Assembly (NCBI GenBank): GCA_963783095.1
Contig: CAWAMR010000006.1
Span: 269,229 to 333,228, forward strand
DNA from: CAWAMR01 sp963783095
Lineage (GTDB): Bacteria; Planctomycetota; Planctomycetia; Gemmatales; Gemmataceae
DNA length: 64,000 nt
Direction of reading: 5' to 3'
Positions 28,457 to 38,328 of the stretch are shown piece after piece. Both the position numbers and the translations under genes were made by a program. Position 1 is the first letter of the stretch, and each line of letters opens with the position of its first letter. The notes under the pieces were generated by a model, which saw only the letters and a program-made list of their open reading frames with translations, ran no database searches and was not told where the DNA came from.

Positions 28457-29509
28457 CTACAAATTGTTACAAAAATCGGTTTGTACATCCGTCTCGTTCG
28501 TTGCTGCACGATTGAGTCGATCTCTTACGGCCAGCCATTCTTCGGTGGCAGGTGGCAGAACCACCACAATTCGATCCAGCACCAGGTGGTCCAGATCATG
28601 CAACGTCTCGTAGAGAAGTGCTGCATATTCGGGAGCATTCGCGGGAAGGATTCTCGTTTCAACAGCGAATAACGGAATAGCGATGTTGGTTGAATCGACG
28701 AGCACCAACCCTATCCGGAATCCTTGTTGAATGTGACTTGCCTCCTCGATCGAGTCCACACAAGTCAACGGTGTACGGGGGGCATAGTGTCGGGCCATCA
28801 TTCCAGGTGATCGAAGTGGGCCGGTTGTCTTGGACGTGGCGCAACCTAGTGGTCCAATGACCGCTTCCAGGAGTGCCGGTAAGATTGGCCCGGGTCGAAG
28901 GAGTGTCGGGGGTTGAGTTGTCAGATCGATGACGGTGGATTCGATGCCATTGAGTGTTCGCCCACCGTCAAGAATCAAAGGTATGCGGCCTCCGAGACTT
29001 TCGAAGAACGTGCTGCGGCCCGGGTGGGAGACAATTCCGTCGATCGGTTCGCACTGGGCACGGCCAGAGGTAATCCTGAGATTTGCAGGAGTTCGAGGCG
29101 CGATGGGGTGAGCGGGCATCCGCACTGCGACGGTGCGGGCCGCCGGCGGTGACGAGCTCGGAAATGCCGGCCGACTTCGGCAGAATCATGGTTAACGGCC
29201 CCGGCCAGAAGCGGTCTGCCAACCTTTGTGCCCGATCCGGCCAGTCCGAGACGACCTGCATAGCTGGGCGCGATCCGCAATGTGGACGATGAGGGGGTTG
29301 GTGGCGGGGCGATCCTTTACCCGGAAAATCTCGGCCACGGCCAGAGAATTCAGCGCATTCGCGCCCAGTCCGTATACCGTCTCGGTTGGGAAGGCCACGA
29401 CCGCTCCGCGATGGAGGAGTTGACTCGCTTTTTCGAGGATTTCCATCTGCGGATTTTCAAGGTCGATTGCCAGGACTTCGGTTATCGTTTCGGGAGTAGG
29501 AGCAGACAT
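28457..29509 (-). CDS. L-threonylcarbamoyladenylate synthase, Sua5/TsaC type (frameshifts)
   Basis: It makes threonylcarbamoyl-AMP from Thr, bicarbonate and ATP for the t6A37 modification of ANN-reading tRNAs. From the start at 29509 (MSAPTPETITEVLAIDL) the YrdC/TsaC domain shows GGAVVAFPTETVYGLGANA-like sequence (here HRGAVVAFPTETVYGLG), VKDRPATNPLIVHI, RFWPGPLTMIL and VAVRMPAHP, then DGGRTLNGIESTVIDL. The C-terminal part (LRSPGMMARHYAPRTPLTCV onward) is the extra Sua5 domain, so this is the long form. Frame changes occur near 29,240 and near 29,130. Corrected length is about 350 residues. An upstream ATG at 29551 is possible. Confidence 0.9.
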
Positions 29510-29739
29510 GGCCTTTTCATGGGTGGTCGGAAAAGGATTGGGATTCACCATTTTACCGGAATGAATTTTTGAACAAAGGAAGGAGTTCTTCGATATTTCT
29601 CGTAAACTCCGAAACAGCCTGTTCCGTATCGCCGGTAAATCCGGTATAACAAGTTGGTCTTTCCCTCTGAACTCAGGGTACGGAAACTTCTTGATTTCTC
29701 TCCATACTGGCTAAATGCCGCACCACGGGATCGACTCCA

Positions 29740-31182
29740 ATGTCGCAAACCGCATCCCAAAATCTACCACCCGTTTCTCCGGAGAGCCGGCGGATCGCTA
29801 CTGAACGGTATGACCGCGCCAACCAGGTCATCAGCAGCGGTAACTACGACTACGGCGTCCAACTTCTGTTGGCCTGTTGTAAGCTCGATCCGTCGAATTT
29901 GCTCTATCGTCAAACATTGAGGCGAACTCAGAAATCGAAATTCAACAACAATTTGCGTGGCAGCCGATTTGCCTTTCTAACCACGTTTCGATCGCGCCAA
30001 ACTTAAGAACGCTCGGCGTACCGGCAACTACATCAAGGTTCTGGAACATGGTGAGGAGATTCTTTCTCGCAATCCGTGGGATCTGGGAGCCCAGTTGGAT
30101 ATGTCCGCTGCTGCGGATGCTCTGGGTTTGCTCGACATGGCGATATTCATTCTCGATCAGGCACGCCAAAAGTTTCCCAAAAGCGCCACGCTCAACCGTG
30201 CTCTGGCAAGGCTTTTCGAGAAATCCAAGATGTTTACGCACGCCATTGCCCTCTGGCAACTGGTGAAAGAAGCCGCTCCGAAAGATGTGGAAGCAGCCCA
30301 CAAAGCAAAAGATCTTGCGGCGAGCGAGACGATTCAGCGCGGCCAATACCAGGAAAACTCCGGGACCGGCGAAAAAGCGCCATTGAAGAAACTGCTCGTC
30401 GAAGGCAAGAAGGAAGATCCTCAAGAAAAGTTGAATCGGGAAACCGCTCCGGTGCTGGCCCGGCTGGAGGCAAATCCGACGGAGCCGCAATTGTATCTGC
30501 AACTCTCCATGATTTATCGTCGCGCCAATCAGCTCGATCGCGCACGAGCGGCACTGGAGCGTGGGCTTGGTGCCACCGGCAACCACTTTCAGTTGCAACT
30601 CGAAATCATGGAACTCGATTTGCAGCCGATCCGCGCAACTTGCGAGCGGCCGAAGAAAAGATTGCCGTCCTGATGCAGGCCGATGAGGACGATCGAGATG
30701 GTCCGGCTTTCGATAATCTTCAGAGAATGCGCTCTGAGTTGGTGCGCGAAGTTTCCAGCCGGGAAATCGAACTGTATCGAGTGCGGGCCGACCGCTTCCC
30801 GCAAGATTTGAGCTATCGGCTCGAACTGGGCATTCGGCTTTTCAAGGCCGAGCAGATCGAACAGGCGATCGTCGAACTTCAGCAGGCCCGAAAAGATCAA
30901 AAACTGGCCGGGAAAACGCTGACCTATCTGGGCTTCTGCTTCAAGAAGCGCAATAACTGGCGTCTGGCCCAACGCAACCTCGAAGAGGCCCTTCAGTTCA
31001 TTCCAACCACGGATGAGGCCTTGCGCAAGGAGATTTTGTACACGTTAGCTCGCGGTCACGCCGAAGTGGACGAAATTCCTCAGGCGCTGGATTTGGGCCA
31101 TGAACTGGCCAACCTCGACTATGGGTTCAAGGACATAGGAAAACTTCTGGCAGAATGGCAAGACCGCTTACAACAAGCCTGA
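29740..31182 (+). CDS. TPR-repeat protein, unknown partner (two frameshifts)
   Basis: The product starts MSQTASQNLPPVSPESRRIA and is helical throughout, with TPR units such as YDYGVQLLLACCKLDPSNLL, AAADALGLLDMAIFILDQA, RALARLFEKSKMFTHAIALW, LSMIYRRANQLDRARAALE, LELGIRLFKAEQIEQAIVEL and LGFCFKKRNNWRLAQRNLEE. The frame changes near 29,975 and returns near 30,630, so corrected length is about 480 residues. No signal peptide is seen; a cytoplasmic scaffold is likely. It is followed after 11 bases by the cyclase gene. TPR proteins bind other proteins and the sequence does not say which. Confidence 0.82.
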
Positions 31183-31193
31183 GATGAAGACAG

Positions 31194-32936
31194 ATGTATC
31201 TCCATAAGTCCAATCTCCGTAATGGTTTGCGATGGTCAGGACCAGTCGTCTTGTTCGTGTTCATCCTGACCGTTGAACCCGTAGCGCATTTGCCGCGGAC
31301 CAGTGTTGCAGCCCAGAAAGACGAGTCGGTCCAGTTCGTCGATTTGTCGCTGTTGATATCGCCGGATTATCCTTGTACCTGGCCGACATTTCCTCCCTTT
31401 CAGATCAACCATTATCGACGTATCGGGCCGCGCAGCGCCTACAACAGCGACATCCTGACCCTCGACGGCAATACCGGAACCCAGCTTGATGTTCCGCCCC
31501 ACTCCGTGACTCCCAGCAATTCCGGTCTGCCCAACGCCGGCCCATTTGGCCGCGCCTACACCGATAAGATTGCTCCGTGGCAATTCGTGGGCGAGGCCTG
31601 CGTTATCGACTGCAAGGATCTTCTCGACACCACTCCCAACGGCAGAAGCGATCTGGTCAAAAAAAGCGCATCATGGCCTGGGAGAAGAAACACCGTCCAT
31701 TGGGCTTGGGAGATGTGGTCCTGTTCCACAGCGGCTACAGCGACAAGCATTACAAGCCACTTCCCGAGGGGCGTCGTTTTGCCGCAGACCCAGTCGCCGG
31801 TAAAGCGCCGGCGTGGCCCGATCCCGATCCGGATTGCATGGAGTATCTCGCGAGTCGAAAGGTAATGACGCTGGGAACGGACAGTACCAGCATGGGGCCT
31901 TTGCCGGACCTGGCGGAGCCAACCCACTATGCCGGCCTGAAACACGGCATGATCTGGACCGAGAGCGCGATCGGTCTGGGCTCGTTGCCCTCGACTGGCG
32001 CGTTCTATTGCATGATCGGCCCGAAGCATGCCGAGCGATCCCTATAGTGAAGGACGAGCCTTCGCGGTTGTGGGGGGTGATCTTCCCAAACGGCTCATCG
32101 CCTCGGCCCGAAAGAAGAATGTCGTCGATTTGTCGCTGGCGCTCGCCGATGAGTTGCCGGTGTCTTCACCGGGACGAGGTGTCGGCAATCATCGTCAACC
32201 TTACATGACCATACGCTTCGGCATGAACCCCAATACGAAAACGTCTTTCGTGATGCACATGATGGACAGTCACGCGGGCACGCATCTGGTGCCGCCGGCT
32301 TACGCTCTGCCTCCGAAGGGATTCGAAAACAAAAGCTACGCTCCGGAAGTTCGGGAATGGCTACTCGAATACGAGGGAAAGTTCGGCCCGCGCGGCACCA
32401 GCGATGTCACCACGGAGCAAGTGCCTCTTTCTCAGACTTGTGGGCGGTCGCGCATCGTCGATGTCAAACATCTAATGGGCCTGACTCGAAAGGAGCAGTG
32501 GCCGGTTTCGCCGGAAATCACCGCTCTGGAAATTCAAAAATTTGAAAAGGAACAAGGTGAATTGAAACCGGGCGAGATCGTCATTTTCCGGAGCGACTGG
32601 AGTGACCAGCACTATCGTCCGCTTCCGGCAGGCACCGACTGCTGGGATAATCCTCTCAACGGCAGGTGCGAAGGCTGGCCCGCTCCGGGACCGGAAGCGA
32701 TTCACTATCTCGCAGAGAAAAAAATCCGTTGCGTCGCTACTGATTCGCCGAATCTTGGGGGAGTTGAGCCGAAACGGGCCTTGCAGACTTACTGGGCGCT
32801 GGGAAGCAAGAATATGGTCGGGGTCGAGTTTCTCGCTCAGGTCGGCAAGTTGCCAAAGGATGCTTATTTCATGTTTGCAGCGGTCAAAGTCAAAGACTGT
32901 CATGGCGGGCCAGGTCGTGCCATTGGGCTTTATTAG
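31194..32936 (+). CDS. Exported double-domain cyclase/kynurenine-formamidase-family protein (two frameshifts)
   Basis: An N-terminal hydrophobic segment (SGPVVLFVFILTVEPVAHL) would export it. Two copies of the PF04199-like fold follow. Domain 1 (about residues 42-285): VDLSLLISPDYPC, NTGTQLDVPPH, GLGDVVLFHSGYSDKHY, MTLGTDSTSMGP. Domain 2 (about 305-580): VVDLSLALADELPV, SHAGTHLVPPAYA, PGEIVIFRSDWSDQHY, RCVATDSPNLGG. Family members use an HxGTHxDxPxH motif to bind metal. Here each domain has lost different residues of it. Frameshifts lie near 31,660 (in a run of seven A) and near 32,040. The domain order matches planctomycete proteins I remember as one chain. The reaction is unknown; hydrolysis of an amide or lactone is the family role. 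Confidence 0.8.
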
Positions 32937-32954
32937 ATAAAACAACTCCCATTC

Positions 32955-34315
32955 CTATCGAACGATCACTGCCTGCCCGTCGCCGATGGCTCCTTCGCGT
33001 TTCGCGATCACCATTTCATTTCCCGTGATCTGCTCCCAAATGTGTTTGCCGACCGGTTTGCGCTTCTCCAAAAGTTCGATCAACTCTCCGTCATTGTGAC
33101 CGAGGCGGACCTGAAATTCGACCGCTCGACCCTCTTCCACGATGAAACAATACGCTTGCTCGTCCCGGTAGGTGATCGCCGTCATCGGCACAACCATGGC
33201 GTTTGGCAACTCCACATCGATGGCTGCGGTCGCGTACATCCCCGGACGAATCTTGCCGTCCGGATTGCGAAGTTCAATCTCAATGCGCAGCGTCTGCGCC
33301 TCCGGGTTCAATGCCCATGTGGTGCGTTTGACCAGCCCTTTGAATTCCGCGCCGCGCAGGCCTTGAATGCGGACGCGGCCTTCGCTCTTGTCTTTCTCGA
33401 TCAGCGCCGCTGAGAGTTCCGGCACCTCGACCGAGATACGCACCGGATCGATGCGAGACACCGTGAAAAGGGGCTTCACCTCATTCGCCGAGCTTGGCTG
33501 CAAGAAATGTCCGGTGTGAACGAAGCGCCCGGTAACGATGCCGTCGAAGGGTGCGCAGGATTTGCGTATATTGGCGAGACCACGAGCCGGCCGGCATCGG
33601 CTTCAGCAGCAGCCTGTCGGGCGAGCGCAGTGACGATCTCCACCTCGGCACGCTCTTTTCTTGCTTTGCTTTCTTTCTCGGTGGCTTGTGCGGAAGCGAT
33701 ATGTGCCTTGGCTTTTTCCCAGGCCCCCTCGGCGGAGAGGAACTGATTGCGCGTTTCCTCGGACGCCTGTTTGTCGATCGTGCCGCGCTTCACCAGCCCA
33801 TCGATTCGAATCGATTCGGATTGCCAGCGGTCGTAGTCGGCATGAGCCTGTTTCTCTGCGGCAACCGCCTCGGCCGTCATGGCCCGGGATGAAGTCAAAT
33901 TCGCTTCTGCCACGGTCAAATTTTTCCGCGACAATTCCACTTCAGCGCGCGCCTGAACGGCTTGAGCTTCTTTTTGTTTTGCTTCATCATTGATTTCCGG
34001 AATGGAAATCTCGGCCAGAAGTGTTCCTTCCCGGCTCCTGGTCCCCCACCAACTGCGTTCGGGGCCGAACACCTTGTCGTCGATGTCCACATACATCCTG
34101 CTTACATAGCCGGGCAATTTGGCAACGATGGGGGCCTGCTCATACGCGAGGATCGAACCAGGCTGCTCGACCGTCCAACGAATGGTCTTTCGCTCCGGTT
34201 TCTGGACCGTTACGCCGACCGGCGCAGATTCTCCTTTCGGACTTATTCCAGGCTTATTGGAACACCCAGCCGCGTTGAATAGGAAAGTGCAAAGAATGAA
34301 ACTGACCCAACGCAT
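32955..34315 (-). CDS. RND/HlyD-family efflux periplasmic adaptor, lipoprotein (one frameshift)
   Basis: The adaptor links an inner-membrane pump to the outer membrane. It starts MRWVSFILCTFLFNAAGCSN, a lipoprotein leader with lipobox AAGC. The first half holds the lipoyl-like strand (QPGSILAYEQAPIVAKLPGY, VSRMYVDIDDKV) and a long coiled-coil hairpin (KQKEAQAVQARAEVELSRKN; EKAKAHIASAQATEKESKAR). The frame breaks near 33,560; the rest continues LQPSSANEVKPLFTVSRIDP with the beta-barrel and membrane-proximal domains (RIEIELRNPDGKIRPGMYAT; VVPMTAITYRDEQAYCFIVE). Corrected length is about 453 residues. The pump and outer-membrane genes are not in view. The gene directly follows an amidohydrolase on the same strand. 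Confidence 0.85.
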
Positions 34316-34610
34316 TCAAAGCTCCAATCGAGAAAAATTCAGGTTCAATAGTCGCCGGGCATTACCCGAATAAACCTTCTCCAGCACCTCATGCGGCAAG
34401 CCCACACCGCGTAACATCTCGGACGATCCTTCGCCTTCCCCAGGCAGATAATCGGCATCCGCGATCGGGCTTGGTCCTTCCCAGGTGCTTTCCCACAGCG
34501 TGAACTGACACCAGTATCGGCTCAAATAATGCTCCGGCACCAGCCTATGTCGGGTCACAAGATCGGTGCCGAAGAGAAAACGATCGGGATACCGGCAAAT
34601 GAGCGAATTC
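34316..34610 (-). pseudogene. Amidohydrolase, C-terminal fragment only
   Basis: The last 98 or so residues of a metal-dependent amidohydrolase (PF04909-like) are present: LICRYPDRFLFGTDLVTRH, with the late GTD metal-ligand motif, then YLSRYWCQFTLWESTWEG and EKVYSGNARRLLNLN. The homologous sequence stops abruptly at about 34,605-34,610; upstream on this strand is only the antisense of a TPR gene. The N-terminal two thirds, with the HxH metal site, are absent. The cut coincides with a composition change. Confidence 0.75.
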
Positions 34611-34620
34611 TCTATCGCGC
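34600..34620. other. Abrupt junction between two unrelated gene fragments
   Basis: Left of this point lies an amidohydrolase read leftwards; right of it lies a TPR gene read rightwards; both are truncated here. A GAATTC occupies 34605-34610. GC content is visibly higher to the right for the rest of the window. Confidence 0.7.
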
Positions 34621-34921
34621 GGGCCGGTATACGGAAGCCATCGAGGCCCTGAATCGAAGTCGCGCCGCCGGCAGCAGCGGGTTCCCACCTTATGACCTTC
34701 TCTTCCTGGCGATGGCCCATCACCAGCAAGGACGCCACCAAGAGGCCCATAGTCTCTTTGACCAAGCCGTGCGCTGGCTGGCGGCACAGAAGAGCCTGCC
34801 CGAGTTGCGTGCCAAGGAACTGGCAGCGTTCCGCGCCGAGGCCGAGGCCGTTCTGGCCGGCCCGCTCGACGATACGCCTGCCGACGTCTTCGCGCCGCTA
34901 GCCGACAAGCCGCAAGAGTGA
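34611..34921 (+). pseudogene. TPR domain C-terminal fragment of a larger planctomycete protein
   Basis: About 103 residues: LYRAGRYTEAIEALNRSRAA, then LLFLAMAHHQQGRHQEAHSL, then AFRAEAEAVLAG. This is the typical closing TPR block of large planctomycete serine/threonine-kinase or WD40 proteins. Homology starts at the junction, so the N-terminal part is missing. An ATG at 34529 would add left-side sequence that does not belong to the family. The fragment ends DVFAPLADKPQE. Confidence 0.7.
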
Positions 34922-34995
34922 CTGGGAACGCGACGGGTGACTGATTATCATGATGCGGAGGAAACGCGACGTATCCTTTGCATCCCGTGATCAAG

Positions 34996-36688
34996 ATGTC
35001 CCACTCCCGCCGGCTTTCCCGCGACGCCGACCTGCGCGAGTTTAGAGACCAGGCCGAAGACTCGATTCACAAGGAATTGCGCCATCGCGGGGAACCGCTG
35101 GTCGCGTATCCCGGCGCGGAACTCTGGAAGGCGGTAGGCGGCAGCGACGGCGTGGCGGCGCTGATCAAGGACCTCTATCGCCGCATCGAGCAGGACGAAC
35201 TGCTGCGCGTGGCGTTTCCGCACTTCAACAGCGAAGCGGCGACGCCCTTCTTCATGCAGTGGTTCGGCGGCAGCCGCGGCTATTCGGACGATCTTGCCGG
35301 TGGCCTCCTGCGGCGGCACCAGCACCGCTACATCAGCCCCAAAGCGGCCGCGGCGTGGCTGCGCTGCATGCGCGAGGCCCTGGTTGCCCGCGGTCTCGAC
35401 GCGGAGCAGATCATGCGGCCGCTTGCGCGCATCGCGAAGGCCATGATTCACAGTCCCGAGACGGAGCCGAGAGAACTTCGCAAGAGCTGCGACGCCGTCC
35501 AGGATCCGGCGCAGGTGCAGTTCGAGACGCTCCTGGACGACGCCGCCAAAGGACGCACGGAAAATGTCCGCAAGGCGCTGGAGAAGGACCGAACGCTCGC
35601 AAGCCGGCGCGGCACGGACAACCGCACGCTGGCCTGGGTCGCGACGTACCGCAACCGCCCGAAAATTCTCGAGCTGACGCTCGAAGCCGGCGCCGATTGC
35701 AATACGCCCGCGTGCGATCCGATGCGTGCGACCATGGCCTGCGACGTTGTCCAGATGGGAACCGGCGTCGCGGTCACGCCACTGGCAATCGCCAAGAAAT
35801 GGCGGCCGGCGCTCGTGGCGCCGCTGCTCGAGCACGGCGCCATCGACGACGTGTTCACGGCGGCGTGGCTGGGCGACCTGCCCGCGCTGCGCGGCCATGT
35901 CGATCGCAATCCGGAGCTCGTCAATGCCATCGATCCCGCCGACGACTTCCAGGAAGTCTCGCTGCTGTGCCACGCGGTCTGCGGCGGCAGCATCGACGCC
36001 GTGAAGCTGCTCCTCGAACGCGGCGCCGAGGTGAAGCGGCACAGCGGAAAGCTGTTGACGCTTGCGGTGGTGATGAACCGCGTGGATCTGGTGAAACTCC
36101 TGATCGAACACGGCGCCGACGTCGAGCGGACGCGTTTTCTCGGCCGCCTCGACGACGCCGAGCGGCCCGTCGCCGATCTGCTCATCGCCAATGGCAAGAA
36201 AGTGCCGGACTGGATGCTGCCGCGCGCGTGCCGGCCGGACGTGAGCACCAACGAACTGCACCGCGTCACGGTGCTGCTCGATTACGGCGCGAGCCTCGAC
36301 GACCGCGGACGATATGGACTCACCGCGCTGCACTACGCCGTGCGCGGCGGCAAACTTCCGCTGATCAAGTTGCTGCTCGAACGCGGCGCTGCGAGCCAAC
36401 GCGCTGGACGAAGACGGCTTGACGCCGCTGTTGCATCTGTCGAAGACACGCTCGAAGGCCGATCCGATTCCGGTGATGGAACTGCTGGCCGCAAGCGGAG
36501 CCAACCTCGATGCGCGAGATGAGACTCAGGGCACGCTGCTGATGTACTTCGCGCGGCAGGGCAAAGCAGAACCGGTGCAGTGGCTGCTGGCGCACGGCGC
36601 CGACCGCAACGCTCGCAACAAGAGCGGGAAGACGGCGGCGGAGATCGGGCGCGCGCACGCGGGGATCGTGCGGTTGCTCACGAAGTGA
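34996..36688 (+). CDS. Truncated haemoglobin (group II-like) fused to ankyrin repeats (one frameshift)
   Basis: It starts MSHSRRLSRDADLREF. Residues of about 35-155 look like a group II truncated haemoglobin: LWKAVGGSDGVAALIKDLYR, FPHFNSEAATPFFMQWFGG, a likely proximal His in LLRRHQHRYISP near residue 107, and the G-helix Trp motif AWLRCMREAL. From about residue 175 ankyrin units follow (NRPKILELTLEAGADCNTP, GSIDAVKLLLERGAEVKR, NRVDLVKLLIEHGADVER, GLTALHYAVRGGKLPLIKLL). The frame breaks near 36,400 and resumes TPLLHLSKTRSKADP to the stop at 36688. Corrected length is about 564 residues. No signal peptide is seen. A haem sensor passing gas or redox state to a protein partner is an inference. 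A TTG or GTG start slightly upstream is possible. Confidence 0.82.
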
Positions 36689-36763
36689 GGAACCGTCGTG
36701 CGTCAGCGTCCCCGAGGCGTGAGGCCAGCAACAATGACCAGGATCGCCCCGATGAGCTGATGG

Positions 36764-37637
36764 CTACGGCGCGGTGCGTGATCGCCCGATGATCGTGGCC
36801 GTGGCCTCGAAGTTATCCTGGGCAGGCGGTTGGCAGGAGCGAAGGTTGCAGGCTTGATTGCTGAGCTCGCACAGCACTCGTAATGGACCCTGGGCCGCAT
36901 CCGATTCGACTCGCAGCTTGCGGCGAAACTCAAATGTCCCTTCATAGATCATCTGGCCGTCCAGGCCTCGGCTGGAGACGGGACCGATCCATTCGCCTTC
37001 GGGCGTGATGCCCTTGGGCAGTTCCAATTTCAGGGCCGTCGGGATGTTGGGACCGTTCGATCCTTTGATCGCGTAGATGTGCCAGGTCGGGGCGATTCTG
37101 ACCCGAACGATCAGCTCCAGCCTATCGCCGGACATGACCTTCCGTGGCGACAATTCGGCCTGGGATAGGACAGGATGTTCCGGGTCCGGCTCGGGACGAA
37201 CGGGCACGGTGCTCGACGCGCCGCGCATCGATTCGGGTGCAATCATGAATTTGAAGCCACCGACGTCGGTGAAGAACAGCCGGTCTCGATTGGCGAGAAG
37301 CCACGATCGCCAGGCCTTGGCGTCGGCGAATTCCGCGGTCGTGTAACGTTTGAGGACCCGCAGCGCCCTATCGGGCTCATCTCCGTGCTCGAGCATGGAG
37401 ATGCATCGGCCAGGATGATCACATCGTAGCGCTTGGTGTCGGCCTGCCGGAGCGAGAGATAATCGGCCAGACCGACCAAGGTGAAGTGCTTCTCCAGGAA
37501 GGACCGAAAGTCGGCCGTACGATCGCTCTTGGGATCGCCCGCGTAGAGCACTTTCAGATTGATGGGTTGGCTGACCAGCCGGTCGAAGCGAAGAGGACGA
37601 CGGCCACCCCAGCGACCGCCCCCCACCGGATACGCAT
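36764..37637 (-). CDS. Exported protein with DsbD-alpha/DsbC-like (PF11412-type) domain (frameshifts)
   Basis: The ATG at 37637 gives a signal peptide (MRIRWGAVAGVAVVLFASTG). After a break near 37,565 the protein continues INLKVLYAGDPKSDRTADFR and SFLEKHFTLVGLADYLSLRQ; after another near 37,400 it reads LRVLKRYTTAEFADAKAWRS. The last 130 residues (LSPRKVMSGDRLELIVRVRI, APTWHIYAIKG, MIYEGTFEFRRKLRV, CELSNQACNLRSCQPP) match the N-terminal thiol-exchange domain of DsbD, with a CxxxxC pair. It probably works in periplasmic disulphide chemistry, though the redox partner is not in view. Corrected length is about 290 residues. Confidence 0.72.
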
Positions 37638-37960
37638 CACGTGACTCCTTGCACACAGGCCCCGAACTGGACAATCCAGCATTCGCTATTCCGATTCGTC
37701 TCGGCCTCGGCCGGGAAAACCAAAGACGGGTTTCCTCCTCATTGGACCCGTTGCCGTTGGTGCGGTCCAGGGGTGACTGAAGCGTTTCGTCCGACAGGGC
37801 GACAGGCATTGGGAACCACGCGTGCAAAGCGGTACTATGAATGGAAACGGTGTGCAGAGCCGCCACGAACGTTGATCCGCATGACTGTGACCAAGTACGC
37901 TCGGGCAACCTCGTGACCGCAATGTGACGCAACCAATCCATGAACGAGGGAGACCTCGCG
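37638..37960 (+). other. Divergent intergenic region, no gene seen
   Basis: These 323 bases separate the leftward DsbD-like gene from the rightward hypothetical gene and must contain both promoters. I see no repeat, hairpin or conserved regulatory element that I can name. Confidence 0.4.
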
Positions 37961-38311
37961 ATGTTCAAAGGCAAGGCAGAACTGACCGACCCCGAGAAAG
38001 GCAACGTGGTGGCGACATTCACGGAGACCTGCCACGACGATGGGACTGCGGCCGCCACGGTCCGGCTCCGAACTCCGATCACGCTTCAGGGCACCGAGCT
38101 CCTTGAAATCATCGGCACAGTGTCGCCCACGCCAATGATCTCCGTCGGGGCAAGCGACCCGAGCGGAACCGAGATCTGCGAATTCCATGGGAAAAGCGCG
38201 ATCGGCTGCATCCCGGACGGCGCAGACCTCACGCTGGTGAAAAGCCCCGGCGGCCCTCTCAAGACCCTGCTCGTCGTCGTTGGAAAAGGACAGGTCTATC
38301 GGTCGAGCTAG
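37961..38311 (+). CDS. Small hypothetical beta-rich protein
   Basis: From the ATG at 37961 (MFKGKAELTDPEKGNVVATF) the product has 116 residues. That ATG has GAGGGAGA at proper distance; an in-frame ATG at 37940 lacks one. The chain alternates short strands (TAAATVRLRTPITLQG, LLEIIGTVSPTPMISVGA, TLLVVVGKGQVYRS) without export signal or motif. I do not recognise the family. It is 17 bases before the next gene and probably in the same transcript. Confidence 0.55.
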   Translation: MFKGKAELTDPEKGNVVATFTETCHDDGTAAATVRLRTPITLQGTELLEIIGTVSPTPMISVGASDPSGTEICEFHGKSAIGCIPDGADLTLVKSPGGPLKTLLVVVGKGQVYRSS

Positions 38312-38328
38312 TCAAGGTAGGTTTTATC

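Noticed and set aside
34529..34610. Using the ATG at 34,529 as start of the TPR gene
   Set aside because: The added residues come from the antisense of the amidohydrolase; TPR homology begins only at the junction.
34948..36504. 518-codon open frame on the minus strand opposite the globin-ankyrin gene
   Set aside because: High GC leaves few stops in antisense; the plus strand has clear globin and ankyrin motifs.
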